A stretch of DNA of 32,075 nucleotides, taken from Desulfobulbaceae bacterium UBA2276. Its GTDB lineage: Bacteria > Desulfobacterota > Desulfobulbia > Desulfobulbales > Desulfocapsaceae. The position numbers and the translations under genes were made by a program. The notes under the pieces are model-generated. The model saw only the letters and a list, made by a program, of their open reading frames with translations, was not told the origin of the DNA and did no database searches. Numbering within the stretch: position 1 is the stretch's first letter; each line of letters begins with the position of its first letter. Shown in pieces: positions 1 to 8,564 of this stretch. The DNA is taken from positions 25,412 to 57,486 of the forward strand of contig DDWW01000022.1 in NCBI GenBank assembly GCA_002347085.1, in the 5' to 3' direction.

Positions 1-1239
1 TCGGGCCACAGTTATTTTACCCTCAAGGACGCAGGAGCCCAGTTGCGGGCCGTTCTCTTCAAAGGGCAGCTCCGTTTTCTGGCCAAGGATATCCGCGATG
101 GCCAGCAGGTGGTCTGTCATGGCCGGATCTCGGTCTATGAGGCCCGTGGCGACTATCAGCTCATCGTTGACACTATTGATTTTCAAGGGGCCGGCCTGCT
201 TCAGTTGCAATTTGAGGAGCTGAAAAAACGATTGGCGACAGAGGGTCTTTTTGATGAAGAACGTAAGAAGAAAATACCGCTCTTTCCCCGCCATATCACC
301 CTGGTCACCTCCCCTACCGGCGCCGCGGTCCATGATTTCTTGAAGATCTGGCGAAATCGGAGATGGGGGGCGACTCTTCAGATCTTCCCGGTACGGGTTC
401 AGGGAACAGGGTCGGCGGAAGAAATTGCGGCGGCCATTACCAGAATCAACAAGCATACACGCACGAAGGATCACACCGAGGTCATCGTCCTCTGCCGCGG
501 CGGCGGTTCGCTTGAAGATCTCTGGGCCTTTAACGAGGAGTGCGTGGCCCGTGCCATTGCCGCTTCTGCCCTGCCCATTGTCTCAGCCATTGGCCACGAG
601 GTTGATTTCACCATCGCCGATTTCTGCGCCGACCTGCGGGCACCCACCCCGACCGGGGCCGCTGAACAGATCATCCCTGATAGTATCAAGGTGCAACGAC
701 AGATCCTCTCCTGCAAACGACAGCTGACGACCCTGCTTCTCCAGAAAATCAAGGGCTACGATCGGCAGGTCGCCCAGAGTAAACGCCTGCTGGGTGATCT
801 GGGGATGACTCTATCCCACTTTGCTCTCCAGATAGACCATCACACATCGCGCCTGATTCGTTGCACCGAAGGTCTTCTCCAACAACAAACCCTTGAGCTT
901 GCCCGACTTACTTCCAAACTCCAACGCCTGTCGCCAGTCACCAGAATGACTCTCCAGGCCCAATGTCTGCGCCATACCACCGAAAAACTGATCCAGCGGA
1001 TGCAGACCCTGCTCCAACAAAAAAGCGCGACCTTTTCCAAACAGGCCGCGCTTTTAGATACCGTCAGTCCCCTGGCTACCCTTGCTCGGGGATATGCTAT
1101 TGTTCGCAGAAAAAATTCAGAAAAAAAACAGGGAGAAATACTTACCAGCAGCAGCCAGATTCACCTGGGTGAACAGGTGGAAATAATTCTCCATACAGGC
1201 AGGCTGGAATGTGGTGTTAATAAGATCGTTGACCCCTGA
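1..1239 (+). CDS. xseA: Exodeoxyribonuclease VII large subunit, 5' end missing
   Basis: Large subunit of exonuclease VII, which degrades single-stranded DNA to short oligonucleotides together with several copies of the small subunit XseB. The reading frame is open from base 1 and begins inside the N-terminal OB fold (SGHSYFTLKD), so the start lies outside the window; 412 residues are present and probably about 40 are missing. The catalytic-domain signatures are all visible: ITLVTSPTGAAVHDFL, CRGGGSLEDLWAFNEE, and IGHEVDFTIADFCADLRAPTP. A long Gln/Leu-rich helical region (about residues 225-345) matches the coiled-coil arm that binds XseB, followed by the family C-terminal segment with LARGYAIV. 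It ends in TGA. xseB is in the same window but 13 kb away (14397), so the two subunits are not co-transcribed. Identification is firm. Confidence 0.96.
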   Translation, partial: SGHSYFTLKDAGAQLRAVLFKGQLRFLAKDIRDGQQVVCHGRISVYEARGDYQLIVDTIDFQGAGLLQLQFEELKKRLATEGLFDEERKKKIPLFPRHITLVTSPTGAAVHDFLKIWRNRRWGATLQIFPVRVQGTGSAEEIAAAITRINKHTRTKDHTEVIVLCRGGGSLEDLWAFNEECVARAIAASALPIVSAIGHEVDFTIADFCADLRAPTPTGAAEQIIPDSIKVQRQILSCKRQLTTLLLQKIKGYDRQVAQSKRLLGDLGMTLSHFALQIDHHTSRLIRCTEGLLQQQTLELARLTSKLQRLSPVTRMTLQAQCLRHTTEKLIQRMQTLLQQKSATFSKQAALLDTVSPLATLARGYAIVRRKNSEKKQGEILTSSSQIHLGEQVEIILHTGRLECGVNKIVDP

Positions 1240-1270
1240 TTGAACGAACCCATCAAAAAATACGTTTTTT

Positions 1271-1777
1271 TCAACGTAACAGGGTCGCAACCTCACGATC
1301 TATCTCATATAAGACCTTGGCTAATTGTACATGATTTTCCGCCCCTGCCTTGCGCAGGTCTTTACCCCAGGCCCGCAACATATCCGTATTTACCTTACGC
1401 ACCCTATCATCACGGCTCCACTCATAGCCAATTTTATAACCAAGGGTCCGCATGGCCGCCAATCTTTTTTCCCGTTCATGTTCAGGGAATTTTTCCACAA
1501 CCGCCCTGGTTATCTTTTTCCAACCATCAAAAAAAAGAACCCCCTCCTGAAATCTATAATACCATCGTCTTTCCTCGGGGGTGAGGCCGGCCAAAGCCTC
1601 TTCAGTAGCAGGAAGAGAACAATCGGCGGGGACACTTGAGGCAAGCACGGCATCCGTTCCTGTCGGTTTTGCCTCCAATGGTTGCGAATCTCCTGGTGAC
1701 TGTTCCGCAAATCCATGGACGCAAGACAGAAACGAGAAAATCAGCATCAAAAAATATAATTTTTTTGAGAAAATCAT
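1271..1777 (-). CDS. Small exported protein of unknown function
   Basis: A 168-residue protein I do not recognise. The first 25 residues form a clear Sec signal peptide: Lys-Lys n-region, hydrophobic core YFLMLIFSFLSC, and a probable cut after HGFA, so the product should be periplasmic. The Cys in the core is followed by Val-His-Gly and does not make a convincing lipobox. The mature part is charged and probably helical (FQEGVLFFDGWKKI, REKRLAAMRTLGYKIGYEWSRDD) with no cysteine motif other than one DCSLP. It converges on xseA with 31 bp between the stop codons. A weak hairpin with a T-rich tail separates it from the penicillin-binding protein gene upstream on the same strand, so it may have its own promoter. 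The signal peptide is the main reason to prefer this frame over the opposite one. Confidence 0.7.
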   Translation of the reverse strand: MIFSKKLYFLMLIFSFLSCVHGFAEQSPGDSQPLEAKPTGTDAVLASSVPADCSLPATEEALAGLTPEERRWYYRFQEGVLFFDGWKKITRAVVEKFPEHEREKRLAAMRTLGYKIGYEWSRDDRVRKVNTDMLRAWGKDLRKAGAENHVQLAKVLYEIDREVATLLR

Positions 1778-1802
1778 AGAGTTACCAGAAGGTTAATCTC
1801 AA

Positions 1803-1835
1803 AATAATAAAAAAAGGCCAAGTGTGTTCAGGCCT
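1803..1835 (-). terminator. Possible intrinsic terminator after the PBP1A-type gene
   Basis: On the minus strand AGGCC and GGCCT can pair as a 5-bp stem around an 11-nt loop, followed directly by seven T residues and a further T/A-rich stretch. It lies 125 bp past the stop of the penicillin-binding protein gene and before the next minus-strand gene. The stem is short, so this is tentative. Confidence 0.35.
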
Positions 1836-1959
1836 ATAATAGCTCTACAATCAGAGCCGTTGTCAATTACAGACTGTCCACTATCGTTGTATGATTTACT
1901 GTTATTTACTTACAAAAAATACATTTCATCTGGCAATAAGTCAAGATATTGCAAATGGC

Positions 1960-3924
1960 TTAATTGACCTGGCGCATAAAATCAAGCCAGATCGGCGCGA
2001 CGGCGCGGCCTCCGTTTTCATCCCGTCCAAGACTGGTATTCTGATCATACCCCATCCACACGCCAGTGATCAGTTTTCTGGTAAATCCGACAAACCAGGC
2101 ATCGCGATTATCATCCGTGGTTCCCGTTTTACCTCCGCATAAACCAGGCAGTCCGGCCGCCCTCTTGCCCGTCCCTTCGCTGATTACCGCCGCCAGCATT
2201 TTTTGCATATCAAGGGCCACCTCTCGCCCCATAACCTGCCGTGCTTTCGTCTTCTTTTCCATTAAGATCTGCCCTGCCCCATCTTCAATCCTGACAATCG
2301 TAACCGGTGCGGTAAACTTCCCCTCACAGACAAAAGGACTATAGGCTCCGGTAATCTCCAGGAGCGAGACCCCGGTTGCCCCTAAGGCCAGCGACAGATC
2401 GGCGGTGATTGGCTCTTGGATGCCGACATCCTTGGCCAGGGCCCGCACCTTGTCAATGCCTACCTTCTGCAAAAGCCTGACCGTCACCACGTTCAAGGAA
2501 TAGGCCAGGGCCTCTGACAAGGATGTCGCCCCCTGAAATTCTCCCGAAAAATTCTGCGGCTGCCACAGTTTGCCACCATGACCGCGAATGGATAGCGGCG
2601 CGTCAAGGATCGTCGAATCCGGCCGCCAGCCATTTGCCAGGGCCGTGGCATAAATTAAGGGTTTGAAGACCGAACCGGCCGACCGTCTGCCTTGAGTAGC
2701 CCGATCAAAGGGCGAGGCCGCAAAGTCAAGCCCGCCGACTAAAGCCCGGACGTGGCCGGTACAGGCCTCAAGGCTCACCAATGCCCCCTGGGGGGTCTCC
2801 TGGGGTTGTTTTTTTCCATGTAGAGAGGGAGATAACTGCCCGGAAGAACGAACGAAAGAGGCCAGCACTCCCCGGCTTAGCGAGATTGTTGCCGCAAGCT
2901 GCAAGTCGGAATCCAGGGTGGTATATATCCGTACCCCTGCATAATTCAAAGAGCCCCCCAGCTCCTGTTCCGCCTGTTTGCGCACGAGTTGCACAAAATA
3001 TCCGTTATTGGTGCGTGCCCGGATCTCCGGCGGTTGAAGCTGTATCGGGGCCAAAAAGGCATCACGCGCCGCCTCGCTGCTCACATATCCATCCTCGGCC
3101 ATGCGGTTGAGCACATAGCGTTGTCTCTGCTGCGCCAGCTCTAAATGATCAAAGGGCGAATAGCGGCTGGGCGCCTGCGGCAGACCCGCGAGAATTGCCA
3201 TCTCACCCAAAACAAGCTCGGAGGCATGTTTGCCGAAATAGACCTGAGCCGCCGCCTCCACCCCGTGCGCACTCTCTCCCAGATAGATCTGATTGAGATA
3301 GATATAGAGGATCTCGTCCTTGGTCAGCAGGCTGTCTATCCGCCAGGCGAGGATGGCCTCTTTTACTTTACGCAGATAGGTCTTCTCAGGAGAGAGCAGC
3401 AAGGAACGCGCGACCTGCTGGGTAATCGTGGAGCCGCCCTGACTCCGGCGTCCGTCTTTGACATTGATGATCGCCGCCCTGAACACCGACCAGAAATCCA
3501 GCCCGGGATGGTCGTAGAATCGACCGTCTTCGGCGGCTACAAAGGCCTTGGGCAGCAAGGGCCCCATTTTCGTAAGCGGTAGAACCGTTCTGTTTTCGAC
3601 AAAGATACGATCTATTACCTTGCCGTGCCGGTCCAGGATCTCGGTGGCCTGCAAGGGCTGATAGGTGGCCACCGAGCCAATATCAGGAAGATGAAGGGCC
3701 TTGAAGGCCACAAGCAGTGACCCCACAAAAAGCGTGATTAACAGGCAGATCACAAAAAGAAAGGCAGTGATATGTTTTTCGTTCAGCGGTTTTTGGCGTG
3801 CTGAGGGGGGAGCATTTTTAGGTGGTGATGCTTCCGGTGGGGTGGGGGATTTTTTTGGTTTGAACGAGGCCACGGGGATTATATTTGTCAGATGAAGGGA
3901 AAAACAGGATTTTCTTTCTTTCAC
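1960..3924 (-). CDS. Class A penicillin-binding protein, PBP1A family (transglycosylase/transpeptidase)
   Basis: Bifunctional peptidoglycan synthase that polymerises lipid II glycan strands and cross-links the stem peptides at the outer face of the inner membrane. The 654 residues show a Pro/Lys-rich cytoplasmic tail, one membrane anchor (about 52-74), then a GT51 domain with EDGRFYDHPG (132-141), QGGSTITQQ (162-170) and IYLNQIYLGESAHGVEAAA. A transpeptidase domain follows, with SVFK (Ser418 nucleophile), SLN (476-478) and KTGT (599-602). All catalytic motifs are intact, so it should be active and beta-lactam sensitive. It is shorter than E. coli PBP1A (850) and lacks that protein's large inserts. 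The start used is GTG at 3924 with no good Shine-Dalgarno; there is no ATG before residue 120, and a later GTG near residue 18 is possible. It is divergent from mutL. Confidence 0.93.
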   Translation of the reverse strand: MKERKSCFSLHLTNIIPVASFKPKKSPTPPEASPPKNAPPSARQKPLNEKHITAFLFVICLLITLFVGSLLVAFKALHLPDIGSVATYQPLQATEILDRHGKVIDRIFVENRTVLPLTKMGPLLPKAFVAAEDGRFYDHPGLDFWSVFRAAIINVKDGRRSQGGSTITQQVARSLLLSPEKTYLRKVKEAILAWRIDSLLTKDEILYIYLNQIYLGESAHGVEAAAQVYFGKHASELVLGEMAILAGLPQAPSRYSPFDHLELAQQRQRYVLNRMAEDGYVSSEAARDAFLAPIQLQPPEIRARTNNGYFVQLVRKQAEQELGGSLNYAGVRIYTTLDSDLQLAATISLSRGVLASFVRSSGQLSPSLHGKKQPQETPQGALVSLEACTGHVRALVGGLDFAASPFDRATQGRRSAGSVFKPLIYATALANGWRPDSTILDAPLSIRGHGGKLWQPQNFSGEFQGATSLSEALAYSLNVVTVRLLQKVGIDKVRALAKDVGIQEPITADLSLALGATGVSLLEITGAYSPFVCEGKFTAPVTIVRIEDGAGQILMEKKTKARQVMGREVALDMQKMLAAVISEGTGKRAAGLPGLCGGKTGTTDDNRDAWFVGFTRKLITGVWMGYDQNTSLGRDENGGRAVAPIWLDFMRQVN

Positions 3925-3993
3925 TGAGGATTATTACCACAGACCCCTCCGAGTTCACAGGAGAAGTTGCAAGAACCGATCAAAAAAAACCAT

Positions 3994-4023
3994 GAGACAT
4001 GAACCTGAAAAAACGGTTATAAT
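3994..4023 (+). promoter_or_regulatory. Candidate sigma70-type promoter for mutL
   Basis: A perfect TATAAT (4018-4023) is preceded by GAGACA (3994-3999, sharing GACA with the consensus TTGACA) at an 18-bp spacing. It sits 100 bp before the mutL ATG in the divergent intergenic region. Motif match only. Confidence 0.45.
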
Positions 4024-4123
4024 AACAAAGATAACCTCAAGCCTCTGAGAAAGAACAGGACGAACCGTTCAGCATCTCATCAGGGGACTCATCAATCCTC
4101 AACGCCTCAAATCACTGCCCATT

Positions 4124-6151
4124 ATGTCCAAAATTCGCATCCTGCCCGAACAATTAGCCAACCGTATAGCAGCGGGTGAGGTGGTGGAACGTCCGGCAGC
4201 GGTGGTCAAAGAGCTGCTGGAGAACAGCCTGGACGCTGGGGCCAGCCGGATCGAAATCGAGATTGAGGGCAGCGGTACCCGTCTGATTCGGGTCATCGAC
4301 AATGGGGAGGGCATGGATGAAGACGACATGCTTCTCTGTCTGGAGCGGCACGGGACTTCCAAAATCGCCACCGGCGATGATCTGGCCGCCATCACATCCT
4401 TAGGCTTTCGGGGCGAGGCCATCCCCTCCATCGGCTCGGTCTCGAAGATGACCATCACCTCCCGCCCAACAGACGCACCTCTTGGGGCCAGGGTCGTACT
4501 CGACTACGGCAGGCTGATCAAGGTGCATGAGATTGGTTGCAGCCGTGGCACCATCTTTGAGATTCGCAATCTCTTTGGCAACACCCCGGCCCGCAGGAAA
4601 TTTCTGCGCACCAGCCGGACAGAACTGGCCCATATCGAGGAGGTTGTTAAAAGCTATGCGCTTGCCGCTGTTGCCACTGCCTTTATCCTGCGGGTGGATG
4701 ATCGGGAGGTCCTTCATTTTGAAGAGAACGCCTCGTTACCGGAGCGGCTGGCTGCTATAATGCATTATCAGGGGCAATTTCTGGAGATCGGCAATGCCGG
4801 CAACCATGGTAAACCCCATATCCATGGCTACCTCCTGCCGCCGGAGGCAGCCGTCGCCGGTTCTGCCGGAATCAGACTGCTGGTCAACGGCCGGGCCATT
4901 CGCGACCGGATGATCGTCCATGCCATCGCGGCAGGATTCCGTAATTTTCTGATGAAAGGAAGGAGTCCGGCCGGACTTCTCCATCTGCGTCTGCCGCCCG
5001 AAGATGTTGATGTCAACGTCCATCCCACTAAACAGGAGATCCGTCTGCGAGACAGCCAGGCCATCCACCAGATGATCAGCCAGACAGTGGAACAGGCCAT
5101 GGCTGATCATCAGAACACAATCCAGACAACTTTCTTCCGGGCAGTGCCAAGCCAAGCAAGCCAGGAGGAGAGATCCCCAACAGAACTCTCGGCATCATCA
5201 CCGCAGGCTCCGGCCGGAGTCTTTGCTTCACCCCGCATACCTGGCGCCGTGTCGCAGCCTTCAGGGCATACACCGGCGCCAGCTCAAACTGAGCAGAATC
5301 GAGGTGCAGCAAAGAATATCAGCCAGCCAAGATTATGGGTGGAGCCAGTATCTTTCACGCCTGCACAAGCAGTGTCTTCGGCAAAAACCAATCCTGCCCC
5401 ACTGCCATCACAACAATTCACTTCCCAAGAAGACAGCACCGCTCAATCATTCACCCAGCCGCAATGCAACAGGGCAATGGATACGCCAATCCCGCCCGCC
5501 TTGCTCCAGACAGCCGAGCCTGTCTCACCCAGCAACCAGCCAGACATCAAATCCGAGACCAAAAGCTGTGACCTCGGATTAAAGGTCATCGGCCAATATG
5601 CCAATCTCTATCTCTTCTGTCAGTCGGCCGACGGCGGCCTGCTGGTAATAGATCAACATGCCGCCCATGAACGCCTCCTCTTTGAAGAGCTCAAACAACA
5701 GTTCAGGCAAGGACGTATCACCAGCCAGACCCTCCTCTTTCCAGCGACCGTCGAACTTTCTCCGGCTGAGGCCGAATGGGCAGAGCATCATGCCGACAAG
5801 ATTACACAAATGGGCTTTACGATCCGGGAATTCGGGGGCAATTCCTTCATTGTTTCAGGTGTCCCGGCGATGGTGAGTCACCGCAATCCTGGTGAACTTT
5901 TTCTTGATCTTCTGGCCGGTTTCGGCAATGGTGATGAAAAGAAAAGTCAGAGTTTTATCATAGATGACATCCTGGCCTCCATGGCCTGCAAGGCTGCCGT
6001 CAAGGCAGGAGATCACCTTCATGACCAGGAGATAGAGGCCCTGCTCACCCATATGGCCCGGGCCGACATCTTCTCTCATTGCCCTCATGGACGGCCGGTC
6101 TTGAAACATTTCACCACTACAGAGATCAAAAAATGGTTTCACCGCACATGA
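4124..6151 (+). CDS. mutL: DNA mismatch repair protein MutL, endonuclease-type
   Basis: MutL couples MutS mismatch recognition to strand incision and excision. The N-terminal GHKL ATPase is complete: IAAGEVVERPAAVVKELLEN with Glu for hydrolysis, DNGEGM, RHGTSKI, GFRGEAIPSIGSV, NTPARRKFL, and VDVNVHPTKQEIR at the end of the transducer domain. A Gln/Pro/Ser-rich low-complexity linker runs from about 330 to 480. The C-terminal dimer domain carries DQHAAHERLLFE at residue 510, which fits the DQHA(X)2E(X)4E metal-binding motif, plus ACKAAVKAGD and CPHGRP (653-658). This is therefore the self-nicking type of MutL found where MutH is absent, unlike E. coli MutL. Length 675 is normal. ATG 4124 begins right at the family's usual N-terminus. 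Its stop overlaps the next gene's start (ATGA at 6148). Confidence 0.97.
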   Translation: MSKIRILPEQLANRIAAGEVVERPAAVVKELLENSLDAGASRIEIEIEGSGTRLIRVIDNGEGMDEDDMLLCLERHGTSKIATGDDLAAITSLGFRGEAIPSIGSVSKMTITSRPTDAPLGARVVLDYGRLIKVHEIGCSRGTIFEIRNLFGNTPARRKFLRTSRTELAHIEEVVKSYALAAVATAFILRVDDREVLHFEENASLPERLAAIMHYQGQFLEIGNAGNHGKPHIHGYLLPPEAAVAGSAGIRLLVNGRAIRDRMIVHAIAAGFRNFLMKGRSPAGLLHLRLPPEDVDVNVHPTKQEIRLRDSQAIHQMISQTVEQAMADHQNTIQTTFFRAVPSQASQEERSPTELSASSPQAPAGVFASPRIPGAVSQPSGHTPAPAQTEQNRGAAKNISQPRLWVEPVSFTPAQAVSSAKTNPAPLPSQQFTSQEDSTAQSFTQPQCNRAMDTPIPPALLQTAEPVSPSNQPDIKSETKSCDLGLKVIGQYANLYLFCQSADGGLLVIDQHAAHERLLFEELKQQFRQGRITSQTLLFPATVELSPAEAEWAEHHADKITQMGFTIREFGGNSFIVSGVPAMVSHRNPGELFLDLLAGFGNGDEKKSQSFIIDDILASMACKAAVKAGDHLHDQEIEALLTHMARADIFSHCPHGRPVLKHFTTTEIKKWFHRT

Positions 6152-6783
6152 CTGCAAAGTCAGCACCAGTCTCATCACTTTCTCAGGTCATAGAGCAAAC
6201 AACAGGGCCGGCCTCCCTCGCCATTCTTCCGTCGCGAATACACCTTATCATTCTTCTGGGCCTCGCCCTCTTTTTCACCGGCTGTGCCAAACAACCGTTA
6301 AGCGGCAGGCCCGGAGAAACCGGCCGGGTCATAGAGACCACTGGTTACTGCGGCTGTTCCCAATGTTGCGGCTGGGAGCGCGGCAACTGGCTTTTCCTGA
6401 AACTCGACTTTTGGAATCGCTATGTCAACTATGGCAAGTACGCCGGACGCCCCTACACCGGCCTGACAGCGAGCGGCACCACCCCCACCGAGCCCCAGTC
6501 TGGTTTTTTCTCCTTAGACACCTTGGAACGGCCATGGATGATCCCTACCCGTCTGATCTTGTTTCCCTGGTACTTCCTCTCCCAGCAAGGCACCATTGCC
6601 GCCGATACCAAGCAATACCCCTTTGGCACCCGAATGTACATCCCCGGCTATGGCTGGGGAGTGGTCGAAGATAAAGGCGGAGCGATCAAAGGGCCAAACA
6701 GGATTGATCTGTTTTTTGACACTCACGAGGAAGCCATCCACTGGGGCCGAAGGAAGGTCAATGTTGAGATTGAACGTCGCTAA
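6148..6783 (+). CDS. 3D-domain lipoprotein (MltA C-terminal-like)
   Basis: A 211-residue predicted lipoprotein ending in a 3D (three-aspartate) domain, the fold shared by the C-terminal half of MltA lytic transglycosylases and many cell-wall-active proteins. The hydrophobic segment HLIILLGLALFFTGC ends in a lipobox-like FTGC, so Cys50 is the likely lipidated residue. After it come a cysteine cluster GYCGCSQCCGW and the 3D core: AADTKQYPFGTRMYIPGYG, VEDKGGAIKG and RIDLFFDTHEEA, with the conserved acidic residues in place. I place the start at ATG 6148, whose ATGA overlaps the mutL stop and suggests translational coupling; ATG 6133 in the same frame is also possible, and the long n-region before the lipobox leaves the start open. 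Enzymatic activity is not proven: the MltA barrel is absent. Confidence 0.82.
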   Translation: MTAKSAPVSSLSQVIEQTTGPASLAILPSRIHLIILLGLALFFTGCAKQPLSGRPGETGRVIETTGYCGCSQCCGWERGNWLFLKLDFWNRYVNYGKYAGRPYTGLTASGTTPTEPQSGFFSLDTLERPWMIPTRLILFPWYFLSQQGTIAADTKQYPFGTRMYIPGYGWGVVEDKGGAIKGPNRIDLFFDTHEEAIHWGRRKVNVEIERR

Positions 6784-6829
6784 TATGTTAACGAAGGCTC
6801 TCTGCTAAAATTCTCTACAAATCGAAATC

Positions 6830-6834
6830 GGAGG
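6830..6834 (+). promoter_or_regulatory. Ribosome binding site deciding the eno start
   Basis: GGAGG ends 1 nt before ATG 6836 but 7 nt before the second in-frame ATG at 6842. Only the latter has a workable spacing, so enolase should start at 6842. Confidence 0.8.
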
Positions 6835-6841
6835 AATGGTC

Positions 6842-8128
6842 ATGTCAGCAATCATTAGGTCACTGTCCGCCTTGGAAATTCTTGATTCCCGGGGCAATCC
6901 CACTGTGCGCGTCCTCTGCGAACTTGACAATGGCATCCAGGTGTCGGCCTCGGTCCCTTCCGGGGCCTCGACCGGCGAACATGAGGCCGTGGAGCTGCGG
7001 GATGGAGATAAAAAACGGTATCAGGGCAAAGGGGTGCTCCAGGCGGTGGCCAACGTCAACACCCTGATCGCCCCGGTGCTCAAGGGCTTCAATCCTGCCC
7101 GCCAGGCCGAGATTGACCGCCTGCTGATCGATCTCGATGCCACCCCCAATAAGGGCAAACTGGGGGCCAATGCCATCCTCGGGGTATCCATGGCCGTGGC
7201 CAAGGCGGCGGCCATGGATACCGGCCTCCCCCTCTATGCATATCTGGGTGGCGCGGGGGCCACTCGCCTGCCGGTGCCGATGATGAACATCATCAATGGC
7301 GGCAAGCATGCCGACAACAGTGTTGATTTTCAGGAATTCATGGTCATGCCTATCGGGGCCCCAAGTTTTGCTGAGGCCCTGCGGTATGGCACCGAAACCT
7401 TCCATGCCCTCCAGAAGATTCTTCAGCAAAAAGGGTATTCCACAAGTGTTGGCGATGAGGGCGGGTTCGCGCCCAACCTGAGCCGCAATAATGAGGCCTG
7501 TGAGCTTATCGTTTTGGCCATTGAGGCAGCCGGATACCGTCCCGGCCTTGACATAGCCATCGCCCTTGATCCAGCCGCCAGCTCATTTTTTGCGCATGGG
7601 GCCTATCAGCTTGACAAGTCAGGCCTTGGGACAAAAACCAGTGCGGAGATGACCCAACTCTACCGGGAATGGCTGGGCGCCTACCCCATAGTTTCCATCG
7701 AAGATGGCCTGGATGAAAATGACTGGGACGGATTTACAAGCCACACCGCCGCCTTGGGCGACAAGGCCCAGATCGTGGGGGACGACCTCTTTGTCACCAA
7801 TACCAGGTTCATTGCTCGTGGCATTGAAGAGAAAGCGGCCAATGCCGTGCTGATCAAACTCAACCAGATCGGCACCGTCACCGAGACTATGGCGGCCATC
7901 GAGCTCTGCCGTCAGGCCGGATGGGGATATGTGATCTCGCACCGCAGTGGTGAGACCGAGGATACCTTCATGGCCGATTTTGCTGTCGCCATGGGCGGCG
8001 GCCAGATCAAGACCGGTTCGGCCTGCCGCAGTGAGCGGATCGCTAAATATAACCGACTATTGGAGATTGAGCAGGAGTTGGGAACAGCGGCGGTTTTTGC
8101 TAACCCGCTGGCCAGGATGGCAAGGTGA
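6842..8128 (+). CDS. eno: Enolase (phosphopyruvate hydratase)
   Basis: Cytoplasmic glycolytic and gluconeogenic enzyme that interconverts 2-phosphoglycerate and phosphoenolpyruvate. With the start chosen from the Shine-Dalgarno spacing it has 428 residues, the usual bacterial length. Visible motifs: SVPSGASTGEHEAVELRD (mobile loop), INGGKHADNSVDFQEFM, GDEGGFAPN with catalytic Glu206, magnesium ligands Asp243 (ALDPA), Glu287 (SIEDG) and Asp314 (VGDD), catalytic Lys339 in LIKLNQIGT, and SHRSGETED followed by GGGQIKTGSACRSER. All active-site residues are present. It follows the 3D lipoprotein gene by 58 bp and may be read from the same transcript, although it has its own strong ribosome site. 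No clear U-tailed terminator follows; the next 436 bp contain hairpin repeats instead. Confidence 0.98.
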   Translation: MSAIIRSLSALEILDSRGNPTVRVLCELDNGIQVSASVPSGASTGEHEAVELRDGDKKRYQGKGVLQAVANVNTLIAPVLKGFNPARQAEIDRLLIDLDATPNKGKLGANAILGVSMAVAKAAAMDTGLPLYAYLGGAGATRLPVPMMNIINGGKHADNSVDFQEFMVMPIGAPSFAEALRYGTETFHALQKILQQKGYSTSVGDEGGFAPNLSRNNEACELIVLAIEAAGYRPGLDIAIALDPAASSFFAHGAYQLDKSGLGTKTSAEMTQLYREWLGAYPIVSIEDGLDENDWDGFTSHTAALGDKAQIVGDDLFVTNTRFIARGIEEKAANAVLIKLNQIGTVTETMAAIELCRQAGWGYVISHRSGETEDTFMADFAVAMGGGQIKTGSACRSERIAKYNRLLEIEQELGTAAVFANPLARMAR

Positions 8129-8258
8129 GGAAGGAAATTTCCTCTGAAAGGTTCAACTATCAGTGAGCAAAATACTTATTGCCTTATAAAAGAGGAGCAT
8201 AAAACCAACAAGACAGGAGGTTAAATACCCCTCCCCCGATTCTCCTGTTGAGCACATG

Positions 8259-8301
8259 CCCGTAGCCCTGGATTCCGCTGAAGCTGCTTCAGGGCTACGG
8301 G
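8259..8301. repeat. Inverted repeat, 12-bp perfect arms
   Basis: CCCGTAGCCCTG (8259-8270) is exactly inverted at 8290-8301 around a 19-nt centre. The right arm also takes part in an alternative inner stem, CTGAAG-ctg-CTTCAG (8278-8292). It looks like a REP-type intergenic palindrome; no U-tail follows on either strand. Confidence 0.75.
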
Positions 8302-8352
8302 ATGGCGTTGACGGGTTTGCTCCTTTCACTTTTTTTGTCCAAACCGAGAGGG

Positions 8353-8377
8353 GGTACCCATGCGGCGCATGGGTACC
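8353..8377. repeat. Inverted repeat, CATGCGG family, copy 1
   Basis: GGTACCCATGC, a GGC loop, then GCATGGGTACC: 11-bp perfect arms around 3 nt. It shares the core CCATGCGGYRCATGG with two elements that flank the toxin-antitoxin module at 15601 and 16178. Confidence 0.8.
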
Positions 8378-8501
8378 AGGGGGAATAATCAAATCTATCC
8401 TTTTTTTGCATTCCCTTTTCTTGTAATTTAAATTTTGGAAGTCGTTCATGAAGCCTCCTTTTCCCAACTTTTACCGCAGGTCACGGAATTGGAGGCTTCT
8501 A

Positions 8502-8546
8502 TGTTTTTCAGGGACAGTCACAAACTCTTCTTGTCCCTGAAAAACA
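8502..8546. repeat. Inverted repeat, 15-bp perfect arms
   Basis: TGTTTTTCAGGGACA (8502-8516) and its exact inverse TGTCCCTGAAAAACA (8532-8546) with a 15-nt loop, ending 19 bp from the stop of the beta-propeller gene. The T run is at the 5' side of the stem on both strands, so it does not look like an ordinary U-tailed terminator. Confidence 0.75.
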
Positions 8547-8564
8547 CATGGACAATAAAACAGA

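Larger units (their letters stand above)
8129..8564. other. Intergenic stretch with a cluster of hairpins, no convincing gene
   Basis: The 436 bp between eno and the convergent beta-propeller gene hold three perfect inverted repeats (listed separately) and a weaker one (ACAGGAG 8213-8219 with CTCCTGT 8242-8248). An open minus-strand frame here has no start signal or protein-like composition and runs through two of the hairpins, so I do not call a gene. Confidence 0.6.

Noticed and set aside
1240..1639. Plus-strand open frames after xseA
   Set aside because: They lie antisense to a protein with a clear signal peptide, are Pro/His-rich without domains, and have no ribosome site.
8153..8467. 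104-residue minus-strand frame between eno and the beta-propeller gene
   Set aside because: It runs through two hairpin repeats, has no ribosome site, and its composition is not protein-like.
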